From NCBI RefSeq assembly GCF_003390885.1, contig NZ_QMEL01000003.1:310001-374000 (forward strand): DNA of 64,000 nt. Reading direction: 5' to 3'. Source of the stretch: Pelagibacterium sediminicola (lineage in GTDB: Bacteria > Pseudomonadota > Alphaproteobacteria > Rhizobiales > Devosiaceae). Positions within the stretch are counted from its first letter, which is position 1. Each line of letters starts with the position of its first letter. Both the position numbers and the translations under genes were made by a program. This document shows positions 37,386-46,488 of this stretch, in pieces. Below the pieces are notes generated by a model that was not told the DNA's origin, searched no databases, and saw nothing but the letters and a program-made list of their open reading frames with translations.

Positions 37386-38741
37386 TCAGCACTGGTTGGG
37401 TTCGTATGGACCCAACTCGCCACCAAAGATCGACGGATCGTAGATGACCTCCTCACGGGAGGTCTGGCCGATAACGTTGAGCACGTCGAAGTTGCTGGTG
37501 GGGTTTTCGTTGCCGCGCACCACGAGAACTTCCTTGAAGCACTGGTGGTCGGCATCACGGTAAAGGGTCGGGCCGTTGCCCGCGCCGTCGAACTCGAAGC
37601 CCTCAAGGGCCCGGATGACCTCAGGCGGATAGAAGGTGCCGGCGCGCTGGACGGCATCCGCATAGAGGATGGCCTGCACGTAGCTGGTGTGAGCGGCCTG
37701 GGAGGGCGGCACACCGTACTCACTGCCATAGGACGTGGTGAAGGCCTTGGTGCCCTCATCCTCGAGGCCCCACTGCCAGTTGGACGTGCCGATGATGCCG
37801 CGCACCGCCTCTCCGGCACCCACCGCCATCAGTTCCGAGAACATCGGGACGACGATTTCAAACTGCTTGCCGTTCACCTGGCGGTCGCGCAGGCCGAACT
37901 GCACTGCCTGGGGCAGCGAGTTCACCATGTCGAGGCCATAGTGGTTGAGGATCAGCACGTCGGCGCCGGAATTGAGCACCGGGGTGAGGAACTGGGAATA
38001 GTCGCCCGCACCGAGCGGGGTGCGGACGGCATTGACCGTCTCCCACCCGAGCGCTTCGGTCGCGTTCTTGATCGACTCTTCCTGCGTCCAGCCCCAGGTG
38101 TAGTCCGCCGTCAGGTGATAGGCCCGGCGCTCGTTGCCATATTCCGCGGCAAGGAACGGGGCAATGGCGACGCCGGACTGGTAGGCGTTGAAGAAATGGC
38201 GGAAGCCATATCTGCGCTTGTCCTTGCCGGTGGTATCGTTGGAGTGCGTCAGGCCGGACATGTAGATGACGCCCATTTCCTGACACAGCGCCTGCTGGGC
38301 GATCGCCTCGCCCGAGGTGACCGACCCGGTGACCACCACGGCGCCATCGCGCTCGATCATGCGGCGCGCACCGTCGCGGGCAACGTCGGTATTGGTCTGG
38401 GTATCCCCCGTCACGAACTCGATCTTCTTGCCGAGTACACCGTTCCCCTCGAGCGCAAGCGGCTTGAGTGTCTTGAGGATACCGCCATCGCCCTCACCGT
38501 TGATGTGCTTGACGGCAAGCTGGTAGCCGTTCAGCGAATCAAGACCTTCCTCCGTGTAAGGGCCGGTCAAAGGCACGTTGAAGCCGAACACGGCCTTGCC
38601 GGTGACTTCGGGATTGTTGCAGAACTCCTGCGCCCAGGCGCCCTTTGAGATGATCAGCGGCGAGACGCCGGTTGCGAGAATGCCGGCCATGCCGGTCTTG
38701 ATCACGCGACGGCGGCTGATTCCGCGCTTCAAATCGCTCAT
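37386..38741 (-). CDS. Tat-exported LivK-like substrate-binding protein
   Basis: 451 residues from the ATG at 38741, preceded by AAAGGAGG. The N-terminus ISRRRVIKTGMAGILATG is a twin-arginine signal peptide. The mature part has the type I periplasmic-binding fold (VFGFNVPLTGPYTEEG; later TADYTWGWTQEES and DVLILNHYGLDMV). Four cysteines (FCNN, LCQE, QCFK and C-terminal QC) could form disulfides. It heads the liv-acs series and is divergent from the ScfR-type regulator. The ligand is unknown; the acs neighbour suggests a short-chain carboxylate, amide or amino acid. Confidence 0.85.
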   Translation of the reverse strand: MSDLKRGISRRRVIKTGMAGILATGVSPLIISKGAWAQEFCNNPEVTGKAVFGFNVPLTGPYTEEGLDSLNGYQLAVKHINGEGDGGILKTLKPLALEGNGVLGKKIEFVTGDTQTNTDVARDGARRMIERDGAVVVTGSVTSGEAIAQQALCQEMGVIYMSGLTHSNDTTGKDKRRYGFRHFFNAYQSGVAIAPFLAAEYGNERRAYHLTADYTWGWTQEESIKNATEALGWETVNAVRTPLGAGDYSQFLTPVLNSGADVLILNHYGLDMVNSLPQAVQFGLRDRQVNGKQFEIVVPMFSELMAVGAGEAVRGIIGTSNWQWGLEDEGTKAFTTSYGSEYGVPPSQAAHTSYVQAILYADAVQRAGTFYPPEVIRALEGFEFDGAGNGPTLYRDADHQCFKEVLVVRGNENPTSNFDVLNVIGQTSREEVIYDPSIFGGELGPYEPNQC

Positions 38742-38845
38742 ATTTCTCCTCCTTTTGGCGCGGCGCGCGTACCTCCATACGCCATTCACCGCTTCGGGGA
38801 GTATTGAGCGCAGTTAATGCCGGCGCAATATACTATTGAAATAAA

Positions 38846-38902
38846 ACAGATTTTCTGTAAATTGTTGCACTAATTTTGGCGCTGAATCGTCAATTCGTTG
38901 AC
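38846..38902. promoter_or_regulatory. Divergent liv-acs / regulator control region with two dyads
   Basis: The AT-rich intergenic stretch between the binding-protein gene and the regulator contains ACAGA-TTT-TCTGT (38846-38858) and GTCAA-TTCG-TTGAC (38889-38902). The second dyad ends 12 bases before the regulator ATG. Both are plausible operators for the regulator itself; no binding motif for this family was tested. Confidence 0.35.
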
Positions 38903-38914
38903 AATCGAGGCGAA

Positions 38915-40480
38915 ATGCGGGCACCGATCGGACTGAGAATAAGTACGCTGCGCAAGGCGTTAGGCATTTCCCAGGCAGGACTGGCCCGCTCGGTCGAAGT
39001 GTCGCCGAGTTATCTCAACCTCATCGAAGCCAACAAGCGCCAGGTGGGCGGTTCACTGCTTCAGCGCATCGCCGCCGAACTGGGCGTCCCCATCGATGAA
39101 CTGACGGGCGAAGCCGAGCACCGGCTGATTCACGAACTGGTCGAGGCCTTTGCCGACCCGGTGCTGGCGGGCAGCGGCATGGGAATGGAGGATGCGCGTG
39201 CACTGGTTGCTACCCAGCCCCAAATGGCGCAACTGATCGCCCGGCTCTATCGGGCCTATACCGCCGCCGCCGCCAATACCGATGCCTATGCCGACCGGCT
39301 GCAGGCCGATCCGCTGCTGAGCCAGATTCTCCATCAGGTCCTGTCGGGTATCACCGCCGTCCGGGCCAGCGCGGAGATTCTCGAAGACGTTTCCGATCTT
39401 AGCCAGCAGGAGCGCGGGCGCTTCATCGGCTCGATCACCCGAGAAACACGCGGCCTGACCGCCGTTGCGCAGAATCTCATTGGGCAGTTCGATCAGGCCA
39501 GCACCGTTTCCCGCACCGGCTCGGTGCGTCGGGAACTGGACGACATGATCTTTGCGGCACACAACTACTTTGCCGATCTCGAGGACCGGGCCGCCGAAAT
39601 CAGGCAGGTGCTCGACACAGAAGGACCTCTCACCGAAGCCACGATCGTCGGCGTGCTCGAAAAAGGCCACGGCATCACGGTGAAGCGGGCCTCGGCGACA
39701 CCCTCCGCACGGCCCTACAGCTATGACAGGGCGACACGGACGCTGTGGTTCCGCAACACCACGCCCCAATCCACCCGCCAGTTCCAGATGGTCAGGCTGG
39801 CAGCCGAGTTGACCAGCGACGATGCGCTGACTGCCGCCGCCAGCGTTCCGCTTCTGACCTCCCCGGAAGCGCGCGAGCGTGCGCGGCGTTATCTCTCGTC
39901 CTACATCGCAGGGGCGGTATTGTTTCCCTATGAGCAGTTCAGGGACGATGCCGAGCGGCTGCGCTACGATATCGAGGCGCTGAGCGAAATCTATAACGCC
40001 AGTTTCGAGCAGATCGCCCACCGGCTCGTGACCCTGCGGCGTGAGGGAGCCGAGGGCGTTCCGTTCGGCTTTCTACGCGCCGACCCCGCCGGGCGGCTGA
40101 CCAAGCATTTCCCCCTGCCCGGCCTGCTATTGCCCCACACGGGACACGCCTGCCCTCTCTGGGCCATCTATACCGCGTTCCGTTCATCGGGCCAGATCGT
40201 GCGGCAGGTGGCACAGTTTTCGGATGGCTCGCGCTTCCTGTTCGTTGCCAAGGCCGTCTCGCGGCGGTCCTCGGGCTTTGCCGACCAGATTCTTCCCCAC
40301 GCAATCCTGCTGGTCACCGACATTCTCCACGCAGACCGCACGGTCTATACGGCCGGTCTCAACATCAACGATCCGACGGCGGACGTACCGGTCGGGCCCA
40401 CCTGCCGCCTGTGCATCCGGTCCAAATGCGCAAGCCGCCAGGAAGAACCGTTCATGCCGCACGAAGCAGCCCTACACTGA
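38915..40480 (+). CDS. ScfR/RamB-type XRE regulator with a histidine-kinase DHp-like segment
   Basis: 521 residues from the ATG at 38915 (GAGG five bases upstream). Residues 5-65 are a Cro/CI-type helix-turn-helix (SPSYLNLIEANKRQVGGSLL). Residues 135-195 resemble a histidine-kinase dimerisation helix pair: LHQVLSGITAVRASAEILED with His140, then RGRFIGSITRETRGLTAVAQ. Residues 280-350 correspond to the IrrE/ImmA-like part but lack HEXXH. The C-terminal half has HACPLW and the CRLC-x4-C cluster (Cys497, 500, 505) of short-chain fatty acyl regulators (DUF2083; RamB and PrpR are relatives controlling acetate and propionate genes). Divergent from liv-acs, its likely target. Confidence 0.8.
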   Translation: MRAPIGLRISTLRKALGISQAGLARSVEVSPSYLNLIEANKRQVGGSLLQRIAAELGVPIDELTGEAEHRLIHELVEAFADPVLAGSGMGMEDARALVATQPQMAQLIARLYRAYTAAAANTDAYADRLQADPLLSQILHQVLSGITAVRASAEILEDVSDLSQQERGRFIGSITRETRGLTAVAQNLIGQFDQASTVSRTGSVRRELDDMIFAAHNYFADLEDRAAEIRQVLDTEGPLTEATIVGVLEKGHGITVKRASATPSARPYSYDRATRTLWFRNTTPQSTRQFQMVRLAAELTSDDALTAAASVPLLTSPEARERARRYLSSYIAGAVLFPYEQFRDDAERLRYDIEALSEIYNASFEQIAHRLVTLRREGAEGVPFGFLRADPAGRLTKHFPLPGLLLPHTGHACPLWAIYTAFRSSGQIVRQVAQFSDGSRFLFVAKAVSRRSSGFADQILPHAILLVTDILHADRTVYTAGLNINDPTADVPVGPTCRLCIRSKCASRQEEPFMPHEAALH

Positions 40481-40583
40481 CCGTACCTTTCCATGAGAGG
40501 AAGCGACAAGGGCTTGGCGAAACGGGAAGTTTGCGCTTATCTGTCCGCCGTGCTCTTTGGAGGAAGAGCCCGGAGGGGTTATT

Positions 40584-40964
40584 TTGGCAATTGATATTCT
40601 TATTGCGGAAGACGAGCCGAGTATAATAGAGGCGCTGGATTTCGTGCTCAAACGGGCTGGCTGGAGTGTGAACACCGTCACGGAAGGGGACGAGATCCTC
40701 GACGCCGTGCGCCGTCAGAGCCCGCGCGTGCTATTGCTCGATGTGATGCTGCCCAAGCGAAGCGGGTTCGAGGTTCTCAAGCAGATCAGGGCCGACAAGG
40801 TCACGGCGAGCTTGCCCGTACTCGTGCTGACAGCCAAGGGGCAACAGCAGGACCGCAGGATCGCCGAGGAACTGGGCGCCGATGCGTTCATCACCAAACC
40901 ATATTCCAACGCCGACGTCGTGAGCACCGTACGTACCCTGCTGAACGGCTCGACGAAGACTTAG
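40584..40964 (+). CDS. Stand-alone response-regulator receiver protein (TTG start)
   Basis: 126-residue receiver domain with no output domain. Phospho-acceptor Asp53 is in VLLLDVMLP, the acidic pocket in ILIAEDEPS, and the conserved Lys in FITKPYS. No ATG is available; TTG at 40584 has GGAGGGG five bases upstream, better than another TTG at 40557. It lies 100 bases after the ScfR-type regulator and 20 before the small membrane protein and histidine kinase. It is probably the kinase's phosphorylation partner or a shuttle to the regulator. Confidence 0.85.
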   Translation: MAIDILIAEDEPSIIEALDFVLKRAGWSVNTVTEGDEILDAVRRQSPRVLLLDVMLPKRSGFEVLKQIRADKVTASLPVLVLTAKGQQQDRRIAEELGADAFITKPYSNADVVSTVRTLLNGSTKT

Positions 40965-40984
40965 AGCGCCCAACAGAACCAGTC

Positions 40985-41221
40985 ATGACACGCCGCAAGA
41001 TCATCGGAGCCGCCCTGTTCGTCACGCTGTTCGGCACCGCGGCGATCATGCCCCCATTGCTGTTCGTAGCCGGGGGCAACATGGATCTCCTCGGCATACC
41101 CGTCGCCATGGTCTATGTCTTCACGATCTGGATACTGATGATCGTCGGCGCTGTCGTGCTGGCGCGCTACCTGCCCCATGACGAGCCAACCCCACCGACG
41201 CGGCAGGATCACCCATCATGA
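40985..41221 (+). CDS. Small two-TM membrane protein coupled to the symporter kinase
   Basis: 78 residues with two hydrophobic segments (IIGAALFVTLFGTAAIMPP and VAMVYVFTIWILMIVGAVVLA) and a polar C-terminus. The stop overlaps the kinase ATG by four bases. Small membrane proteins accompany many SSS-family symporters (for example YjcH with ActP), and Pseudomonas cbrA is preceded by a small coupled frame, cbrX. I do not recognise a specific family. Its role as subunit or translational coupler is inference. Confidence 0.75.
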   Translation: MTRRKIIGAALFVTLFGTAAIMPPLLFVAGGNMDLLGIPVAMVYVFTIWILMIVGAVVLARYLPHDEPTPPTRQDHPS

Positions 41222-43944
41222 CGTTGACCGCCGATCTGGTTATCGCCACCGCTGTCGCCTATGTCGGCCTGCTGTTCCTCATTGCCTATGTGGGTGACCG
41301 CCACACAAGGAATCGGACCGGCGGTTTCCTGCGCTCGCCATTCGTTTATACGCTTTCGATCTCAGTATACTGCACGAGCTGGACGTTTTACGGGGCAGTG
41401 GGCTCAGCCGCGCGGACGGGGCTTGAGTTCGCCACCATATATCTGGGCCCGACGCTGGTTTTCGTGGGGTGGTGGTTCATCCTGCGCCGTCTCGTGCGGA
41501 TCAGCCACGACCAGCGCATCACCTCGATCGCCGACCTCGTCTCGTCGCGCTTTGGAAAATCGAGCCGGCTGGCCGTGCTCATCACCATTCTCGCGGTGAT
41601 CGTCATTTCCCCCTACATCGCCCTTCAGCTCAAAGCGGTCACCTCCTCGATCGAGGCCATCGCCGGGGCGTCCGAATTCGGGCGGGGAAGCCTCGAGGGT
41701 TGGGACGATACCGGACTGGCGTTCGGCGTGGCCGCGTGCATGGCCATGTTCACCATCCTGTTCGGCACGCGCAACGTGGACGCCAAGGAACAGCACCACG
41801 GGGTGGTGGCCGCCATCGCGTTCGAAGCCGTGGTCAAGCTGGCCGCGCTGGTGACGGTCGGGGTCTTCGTCGTTTACATAAGCGGTGGCGCGGATGCGAT
41901 CTTTGCCAATGCCGCCGCCGCGGGCATCGAAGTTCATTCCACCTATACTGCCGCCGACCGCTGGATCAGTTCCACCCTGCTGGCCGCCGGGGCGATCATC
42001 TGCCTGCCACGCCAGTTCCAGGTGACGGTGGTGGAAAATTCGGACGAGAATCATCTCAGGACCGCGTGCTGGCTGTTCCCCACCTACATGGTGGCGATGA
42101 GCCTTTTCATCCTGCCGATAGCGCTTTACGGGCTGACCGCAATGCCGACGGGTTCCAACCCCGACATGTTCACCCTCACCCTGCCGCTGGCCGCCGGCAA
42201 CGATGGGTTGGCGCTTTTCGCCTTTATCGGTGGGTTTTCCTCGGCGACCTCGATGATCATTCTGGAATCCATCGCCCTTTCGATCATGGTGTCGAACCAT
42301 ATAGTGGTCCCGATCATGCTGCGCATGACAGCAGGCGATGGTATCGGGGACGGACTGGGCGTGCGCCGGCTGATCCTCAACGCCCGACGGTTTTCCATCA
42401 TCCTCATCCTGTTCCTGGGCTTTTCCTATTTTTACCTCACGCGCGGGTCGGACGCACTGGCCCCAATCGGGCTAATCTCGTTTACCGGTGTCGTCCAGTT
42501 CTTGCCGGCGGTGCTTGCCGGGCTGTTCTGGCGCGATGCGACGGCGAAAGCGGCGACCGTCGCGATTTTCGTGGGCTTTCTGGTGTGGCTGTGGTCGAGC
42601 TTCATGCCGAGCTTTTCGTCCTCTTCTGCCACGGTCGCGGCGATCATGGCGGACGGGCCGTTCGGTATCGGCTGGCTGCGTCCGCAAAGCCTGTTCGGCC
42701 TCGAAGGACTGGACCCGCTGGCGCACGCCGCGTTCTGGAGCCTGTTCCTCAACACGACCATCCTTATCGTGGGGTCGCTGATCACCAATCAGTCGGCGCT
42801 CGAACATGTGCAGGCCGCGCTGTTCCTCAACGTTTTCCGCAAGCAGGCGGGCGAGGCAAATCCCATCCGCAGCACCGCCACGGCGGACGATCTTTTCCTC
42901 GTCGCGCGGCGCGTCCTGGGCCACCAGCGGGCCGTGAACCTATTTTCCGAGGAAGCGAAACAGACGCGGATGCCGTGGACGAATCTCGAGCCCAGTACCG
43001 CCTTCATTCGCCAACTCGAACGCGAACTGGCGGGCTCGATCGGCGCTGCCTCGGCGCACGTCATGCTCTCCAAGGTGGTTTCGGGCGATACGGTCTCGCT
43101 CGAGGAGGTCATGCAGATGGCCGACGAGACCCAGCAGGCCATCGAATATTCACAGGAACTCGAACGCACGTCCGCAGAACTGCGCGCCACGGCCGAAAAA
43201 CTCGAAGTGGCCAACCGGGAATTGCGCCGGGTCGACATGCAAAAGGACGAGTTCCTGAGCCAGGTCAGCCATGAAGTGCGCACACCGATGACAGCGATCC
43301 GGGCGTTCACGGAAATCCTGATGTCGCACAGGAACCTTGCCACCGACGCACGCGAGCGTTTTGTCGGCACGATCCACAAGGAAAGCCTGCGGCTGACATC
43401 GCTGCTCGATGAAATCCTCGATCTCTCGACACTCGAACGCGGCGAGCGAGTCTGGGAGAACTATGCGATCGATGCCGAGGAATCGCTCGATCAGGCCCTG
43501 GGGGTGTGCGATGCGCTGGCTCGGCAGAACAACACCACCGTCAAAAGCGGGACGCGGGTGGGCAAGGCGATCATTCTTGCGGACCCCTACCGACTGAGCC
43601 AGGTGATGATCAACCTCGTGTCCAACGCCATAAAATACAACGAAGCGCCCCACCCCGAGGTTGAGATCCACTCGCGCATCAGGGGCCGGAACTACGTCGT
43701 GGAGGTGCAGGATAACGGCCTGGGCATCCCCGAGGAGGAAAAACCGCACATTTTCGACAAGTTCTATCGCGGCCGCAGCGGGGACGCCACGCCCTATGCG
43801 GGAGCGGGCCTGGGCTTACCGATCAGCCGGGAAATCATCCTGCGCATGAACGGCAAGCTCGAACTCGTTTCGGGTGCCGAAGGCGCATGCTTCAGGATTA
43901 CACTCCCCCTGTCGGATGAGCAGGAGGTCAGCCAGTCAGGCTGA
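41218..43944 (+). CDS. Sodium/solute symporter-histidine kinase (CbrA/CrbS architecture)
   Basis: 908 residues. Residues 1 to about 530 are an SLC5/SSS transporter with some 13 membrane segments (for example SISVYCTSWTFYGAVGSA). About 550-645 matches the STAC linker pattern (ADDLFLVARRVLGHQRA; AGSIGAASAHVMLSKVVSG; VSLEEVMQMADE). A coiled coil leads to the H-box SQVSHEVRTPMTAI with His685, then HATPase motifs NLVSNAIKYN, VQDNGLGIP and GAGLGLPIS. No receiver is fused; the partner is likely the protein at 40584-40964. Homologues sense carbon or nitrogen sources, and CrbS controls acs in Vibrio and Pseudomonas. Confidence 0.88.
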   Translation: MTLTADLVIATAVAYVGLLFLIAYVGDRHTRNRTGGFLRSPFVYTLSISVYCTSWTFYGAVGSAARTGLEFATIYLGPTLVFVGWWFILRRLVRISHDQRITSIADLVSSRFGKSSRLAVLITILAVIVISPYIALQLKAVTSSIEAIAGASEFGRGSLEGWDDTGLAFGVAACMAMFTILFGTRNVDAKEQHHGVVAAIAFEAVVKLAALVTVGVFVVYISGGADAIFANAAAAGIEVHSTYTAADRWISSTLLAAGAIICLPRQFQVTVVENSDENHLRTACWLFPTYMVAMSLFILPIALYGLTAMPTGSNPDMFTLTLPLAAGNDGLALFAFIGGFSSATSMIILESIALSIMVSNHIVVPIMLRMTAGDGIGDGLGVRRLILNARRFSIILILFLGFSYFYLTRGSDALAPIGLISFTGVVQFLPAVLAGLFWRDATAKAATVAIFVGFLVWLWSSFMPSFSSSSATVAAIMADGPFGIGWLRPQSLFGLEGLDPLAHAAFWSLFLNTTILIVGSLITNQSALEHVQAALFLNVFRKQAGEANPIRSTATADDLFLVARRVLGHQRAVNLFSEEAKQTRMPWTNLEPSTAFIRQLERELAGSIGAASAHVMLSKVVSGDTVSLEEVMQMADETQQAIEYSQELERTSAELRATAEKLEVANRELRRVDMQKDEFLSQVSHEVRTPMTAIRAFTEILMSHRNLATDARERFVGTIHKESLRLTSLLDEILDLSTLERGERVWENYAIDAEESLDQALGVCDALARQNNTTVKSGTRVGKAIILADPYRLSQVMINLVSNAIKYNEAPHPEVEIHSRIRGRNYVVEVQDNGLGIPEEEKPHIFDKFYRGRSGDATPYAGAGLGLPISREIILRMNGKLELVSGAEGACFRITLPLSDEQEVSQSG

Positions 43945-43959
43945 ATTTGTTTGGGGGTG

Positions 43960-45522
43960 TCACTCCCACTCGATGGTTCCCGGGGGCTTTGATGTCACGT
44001 CGTAGACGACGCGGTTGATGCCCTTGACCTCGTTGATGATGCGGGTGGCGGTGCGGCCCAGGACGTTCATGTCGAAGGGGAAGAAATCGGCGGTCATGCC
44101 GTCGACCGAGGTGACGGCGCGCAGAGCGCAGACGCTTTCATAGGTGCGGCCATCGCCCATGACGCCGACGGTCTGGACGGGGAGCAGGACGGCAAAGGCC
44201 TGCCAGATGGTGTCGTAGAGCCCGGCTTTCCTGATTTCCTCGAGATAGATGGCGTCGGCCTGACGGAGAATGTCGAGCTTTTCGCGGGTGACGCCGCCCG
44301 GCAGGCGGATCGCGAGGCCGGGCCCGGGGAACGGATGGCGACCGACGAAATGCTCGGGAAGGCCCAGTTCGCGGCCGAGCTTTCGCACCTCATCCTTGAA
44401 GAGCTCGCGCAAGGGCTCGACAAGTTCCATGTTCATCCGCTCGGGCAAGCCGCCAACATTGTGGTGGCTCTTGATGGTGACCGAGGGGCCGCCGGTGAAG
44501 GAGACTGATTCGATGACGTCGGGGTAGAGCGTGCCCTGCGCGAGAAACTTGACCCCGCCGATCCTGCCGGCTTCCTGCTCGAAGGTTTCAATGAAAAGGC
44601 GTCCGATGATCTTGCGCTTGGCCTCGGGGTCGACGACGCCTTCGAGCTCGCCGATGAAAGCGTCCGACGCATCAACGTGAACGAGCGGAATGTTGTACTG
44701 ATTGCGGAACATCGAGACGACTTCGTCGGCCTCGTTTTTCCGCATCAGGCCATGGTCGACGAATATACAGGTAAGCTGGTCGCCGATGGCCTCGTGGATG
44801 AGCAGGGCCGCAACCGAGGAGTCGACGCCGCCCGACAGCCCGCAGATGACCTTTTCGCTCCCGACCTGCTTGCGGATGGCCGCGACGGCCTGTTCGCGAT
44901 AGGACGACATGGTCCAGTTCGCCTCGCAGCCGCAGATGGCGTGGACGAAATTGGCGTAGAGCTTTGCGCCATCCGGGGTGTGAACCACCTCGGGGTGGAA
45001 CTGGACGCCGTAGAATTTGCGGGTTTCGTCGGCGATGATCGCAAAGGGTGCGCCGGGCGATGTGCCGACGGCCTCGAAACCTTCGGGGATTTTGGCAACC
45101 TTGTCGCCGTGGCTCATCCACACCTGATAGGAATGGTCGAGCGCCCAGACGCCTTCATAGAGCGCGCAATCCTTTTCGATGCGCACCTCGGCGCGGCCAA
45201 ATTCGCGCACATAGCCGGGCTCGACGACCCCACCGAGCGCGACGCACATCGCCTGCTGGCCATAGCAGATGCCGAGCACCGGCACGCCGTAATCGAGAAG
45301 TTTCGGATCGACCTGGGGCGAGCCTTCCTCGATGACGCTGGCGGGTCCGCCCGAAAGGATGATGCCCCTGGGTTTTAGCGTTTCGAGCGCTGCAACGGCT
45401 GCGCTGAATGGATGGATTTCGCAATAGACCCCGGTCTCACGAACCCGGCGCGCAATGAGCTGGGTTACCTGCGAACCGAAATCGACGATGAGAATGGTGT
45501 CGGAAGGCGCGGCGTTCTGCAT
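43960..45522 (-). CDS. guaA: GMP synthase (glutamine-hydrolysing)
   Basis: Aminates XMP to GMP. The 520-residue protein has an N-terminal class I glutaminase (GICYGQQAM nucleophile Cys; FHPEV His-Glu) and a C-terminal ATP-pyrophosphatase with P-loop LSGGVDSSV and a dimerisation domain ending PPGTIEWE. It ends 15 bases from the convergent kinase gene. Confidence 0.96.
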   Translation of the reverse strand: MQNAAPSDTILIVDFGSQVTQLIARRVRETGVYCEIHPFSAAVAALETLKPRGIILSGGPASVIEEGSPQVDPKLLDYGVPVLGICYGQQAMCVALGGVVEPGYVREFGRAEVRIEKDCALYEGVWALDHSYQVWMSHGDKVAKIPEGFEAVGTSPGAPFAIIADETRKFYGVQFHPEVVHTPDGAKLYANFVHAICGCEANWTMSSYREQAVAAIRKQVGSEKVICGLSGGVDSSVAALLIHEAIGDQLTCIFVDHGLMRKNEADEVVSMFRNQYNIPLVHVDASDAFIGELEGVVDPEAKRKIIGRLFIETFEQEAGRIGGVKFLAQGTLYPDVIESVSFTGGPSVTIKSHHNVGGLPERMNMELVEPLRELFKDEVRKLGRELGLPEHFVGRHPFPGPGLAIRLPGGVTREKLDILRQADAIYLEEIRKAGLYDTIWQAFAVLLPVQTVGVMGDGRTYESVCALRAVTSVDGMTADFFPFDMNVLGRTATRIINEVKGINRVVYDVTSKPPGTIEWE

Positions 45523-45793
45523 GGCGACGCTTTAATCGGAATCGCGTCAGGGGGCAATGGTCTGGCGAACTCATATGAAATTTCCGGACCGCTGCAACCC
45601 ATCGAGTGCGAGGGCGTTTGAGATGGACGGGGCAGCCCTTAAAGGCGCTTTCTCGGAATGAGACGGTTTCCATGCGGCAAGGGCGGTTTCGTCCCGGCCG
45701 GAAACGCTCCAAGCCGGTTGAACGGGCTCCGCGTCCCAGCCCGATCAGACCGGTCACAAGACCGTTAGGTCCCATACCAGCGGTCTTTGGCGG

Positions 45794-45824
45794 CCACCCC
45801 GGATGTCCCTCGCATTCGGGGTGG
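45794..45824 (+). promoter_or_regulatory. Strong hairpin in the leader of the flavoprotein gene
   Basis: CCACCCCGGATG pairs with CATTCGGGGTGG around a seven-base loop, with one wobble position. It ends 40 bases before the flavoprotein ATG. It may be a leader structure or a dispersed palindrome. The rest of the 342-base guaA-flavoprotein gap (45523-45793), which must contain the guaA promoter, shows nothing I can name. Confidence 0.4.
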
Positions 45825-45864
45825 TTCCCATGAAAGCCGGCCCCGGCCCGACAAGGAATCCTCA

Positions 45865-46488
45865 ATGCCTTCCCAGGAACTTACAGCCATTGCGCTCAAC
45901 GGAACGCTCAAATCCAGCAGCGCCGGCTCCCCGTCATCGACCGACCGGATGCTCGATCTTTTCGAGGCCGAGCTCAAAAAGCTCAATTGCACGATGGAAC
46001 GGGTCCGTCTCGCCGATTTTAACATCAAACCCGGCGTTTCCTCCGATGAGGGCAGCGGGGATCAATGGCCCGATATCCGCCGCCGAATTGTCGCGGCGGA
46101 TATCGTGATCGCGGGGTCGCCGGTGTGGATGGGCCAGCCCTCGAGCGTCATCAAAAGAGTGCTCGAACGGATGGATGCGTTTTTGTCGGACACCGATGAG
46201 AGCGGCCGCATGCCCAGTTACGGCAAGGTCGCGCTGGTCGCCACCGTGGGAAACGAGGATGGCGCGCACCACGTTTCGGCGGAACTTTACCAGGCCCTCA
46301 ACGATGTCGGCTTTTCGCTCGCGCCCAATGCCGTTGGCTATTGGGTGGGCGAAGCGATGGGCAGTACCGATTTCAAGGATCTCGACAGCATTCCCGAAGG
46401 CGTTTCCACGGCGGTCCACATGGCGGCGGTCTGTGCCGTGCATATGGCGGGGCTCCTCAAGCAGCACCCGTTTCCCTCGGTCAATTGA
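45865..46488 (+). CDS. NADPH-dependent FMN reductase / flavodoxin-like protein
   Basis: 207 residues from the ATG at 45865 with AAGGAA upstream. The fold shows the flavin-phosphate loop ALNGTLKSSSAGSPSSTD, then AADIVIAGSPVWMGQPSS and ATVGNEDGAHH. These fit the flavodoxin-like NAD(P)H:FMN reductase/WrbA-type family. The substrate is unknown. It is tail-to-tail with tspO, overlapping eight bases. Confidence 0.8.
   Translation: MPSQELTAIALNGTLKSSSAGSPSSTDRMLDLFEAELKKLNCTMERVRLADFNIKPGVSSDEGSGDQWPDIRRRIVAADIVIAGSPVWMGQPSSVIKRVLERMDAFLSDTDESGRMPSYGKVALVATVGNEDGAHHVSAELYQALNDVGFSLAPNAVGYWVGEAMGSTDFKDLDSIPEGVSTAVHMAAVCAVHMAGLLKQHPFPSVN

Noticed and set aside
33605-38741. Urea transporter (UrtABCDE) reading of the liv genes
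   Set aside because: Five-gene layout fits, but no urease or urea genes are nearby and the binding protein does not show the UrtA pattern I know; Liv-type is the safer call.
38876-38914. TTG start 39 bases upstream of the ScfR-type regulator
   Set aside because: It would place a dyad inside the coding region and adds 13 residues not typical of the family; ATG 38915 has its own GAGG site.
45523-45793. Search for a purine riboswitch upstream of guaA
   Set aside because: No purine-aptamer core pattern was recognisable in the minus-strand leader.
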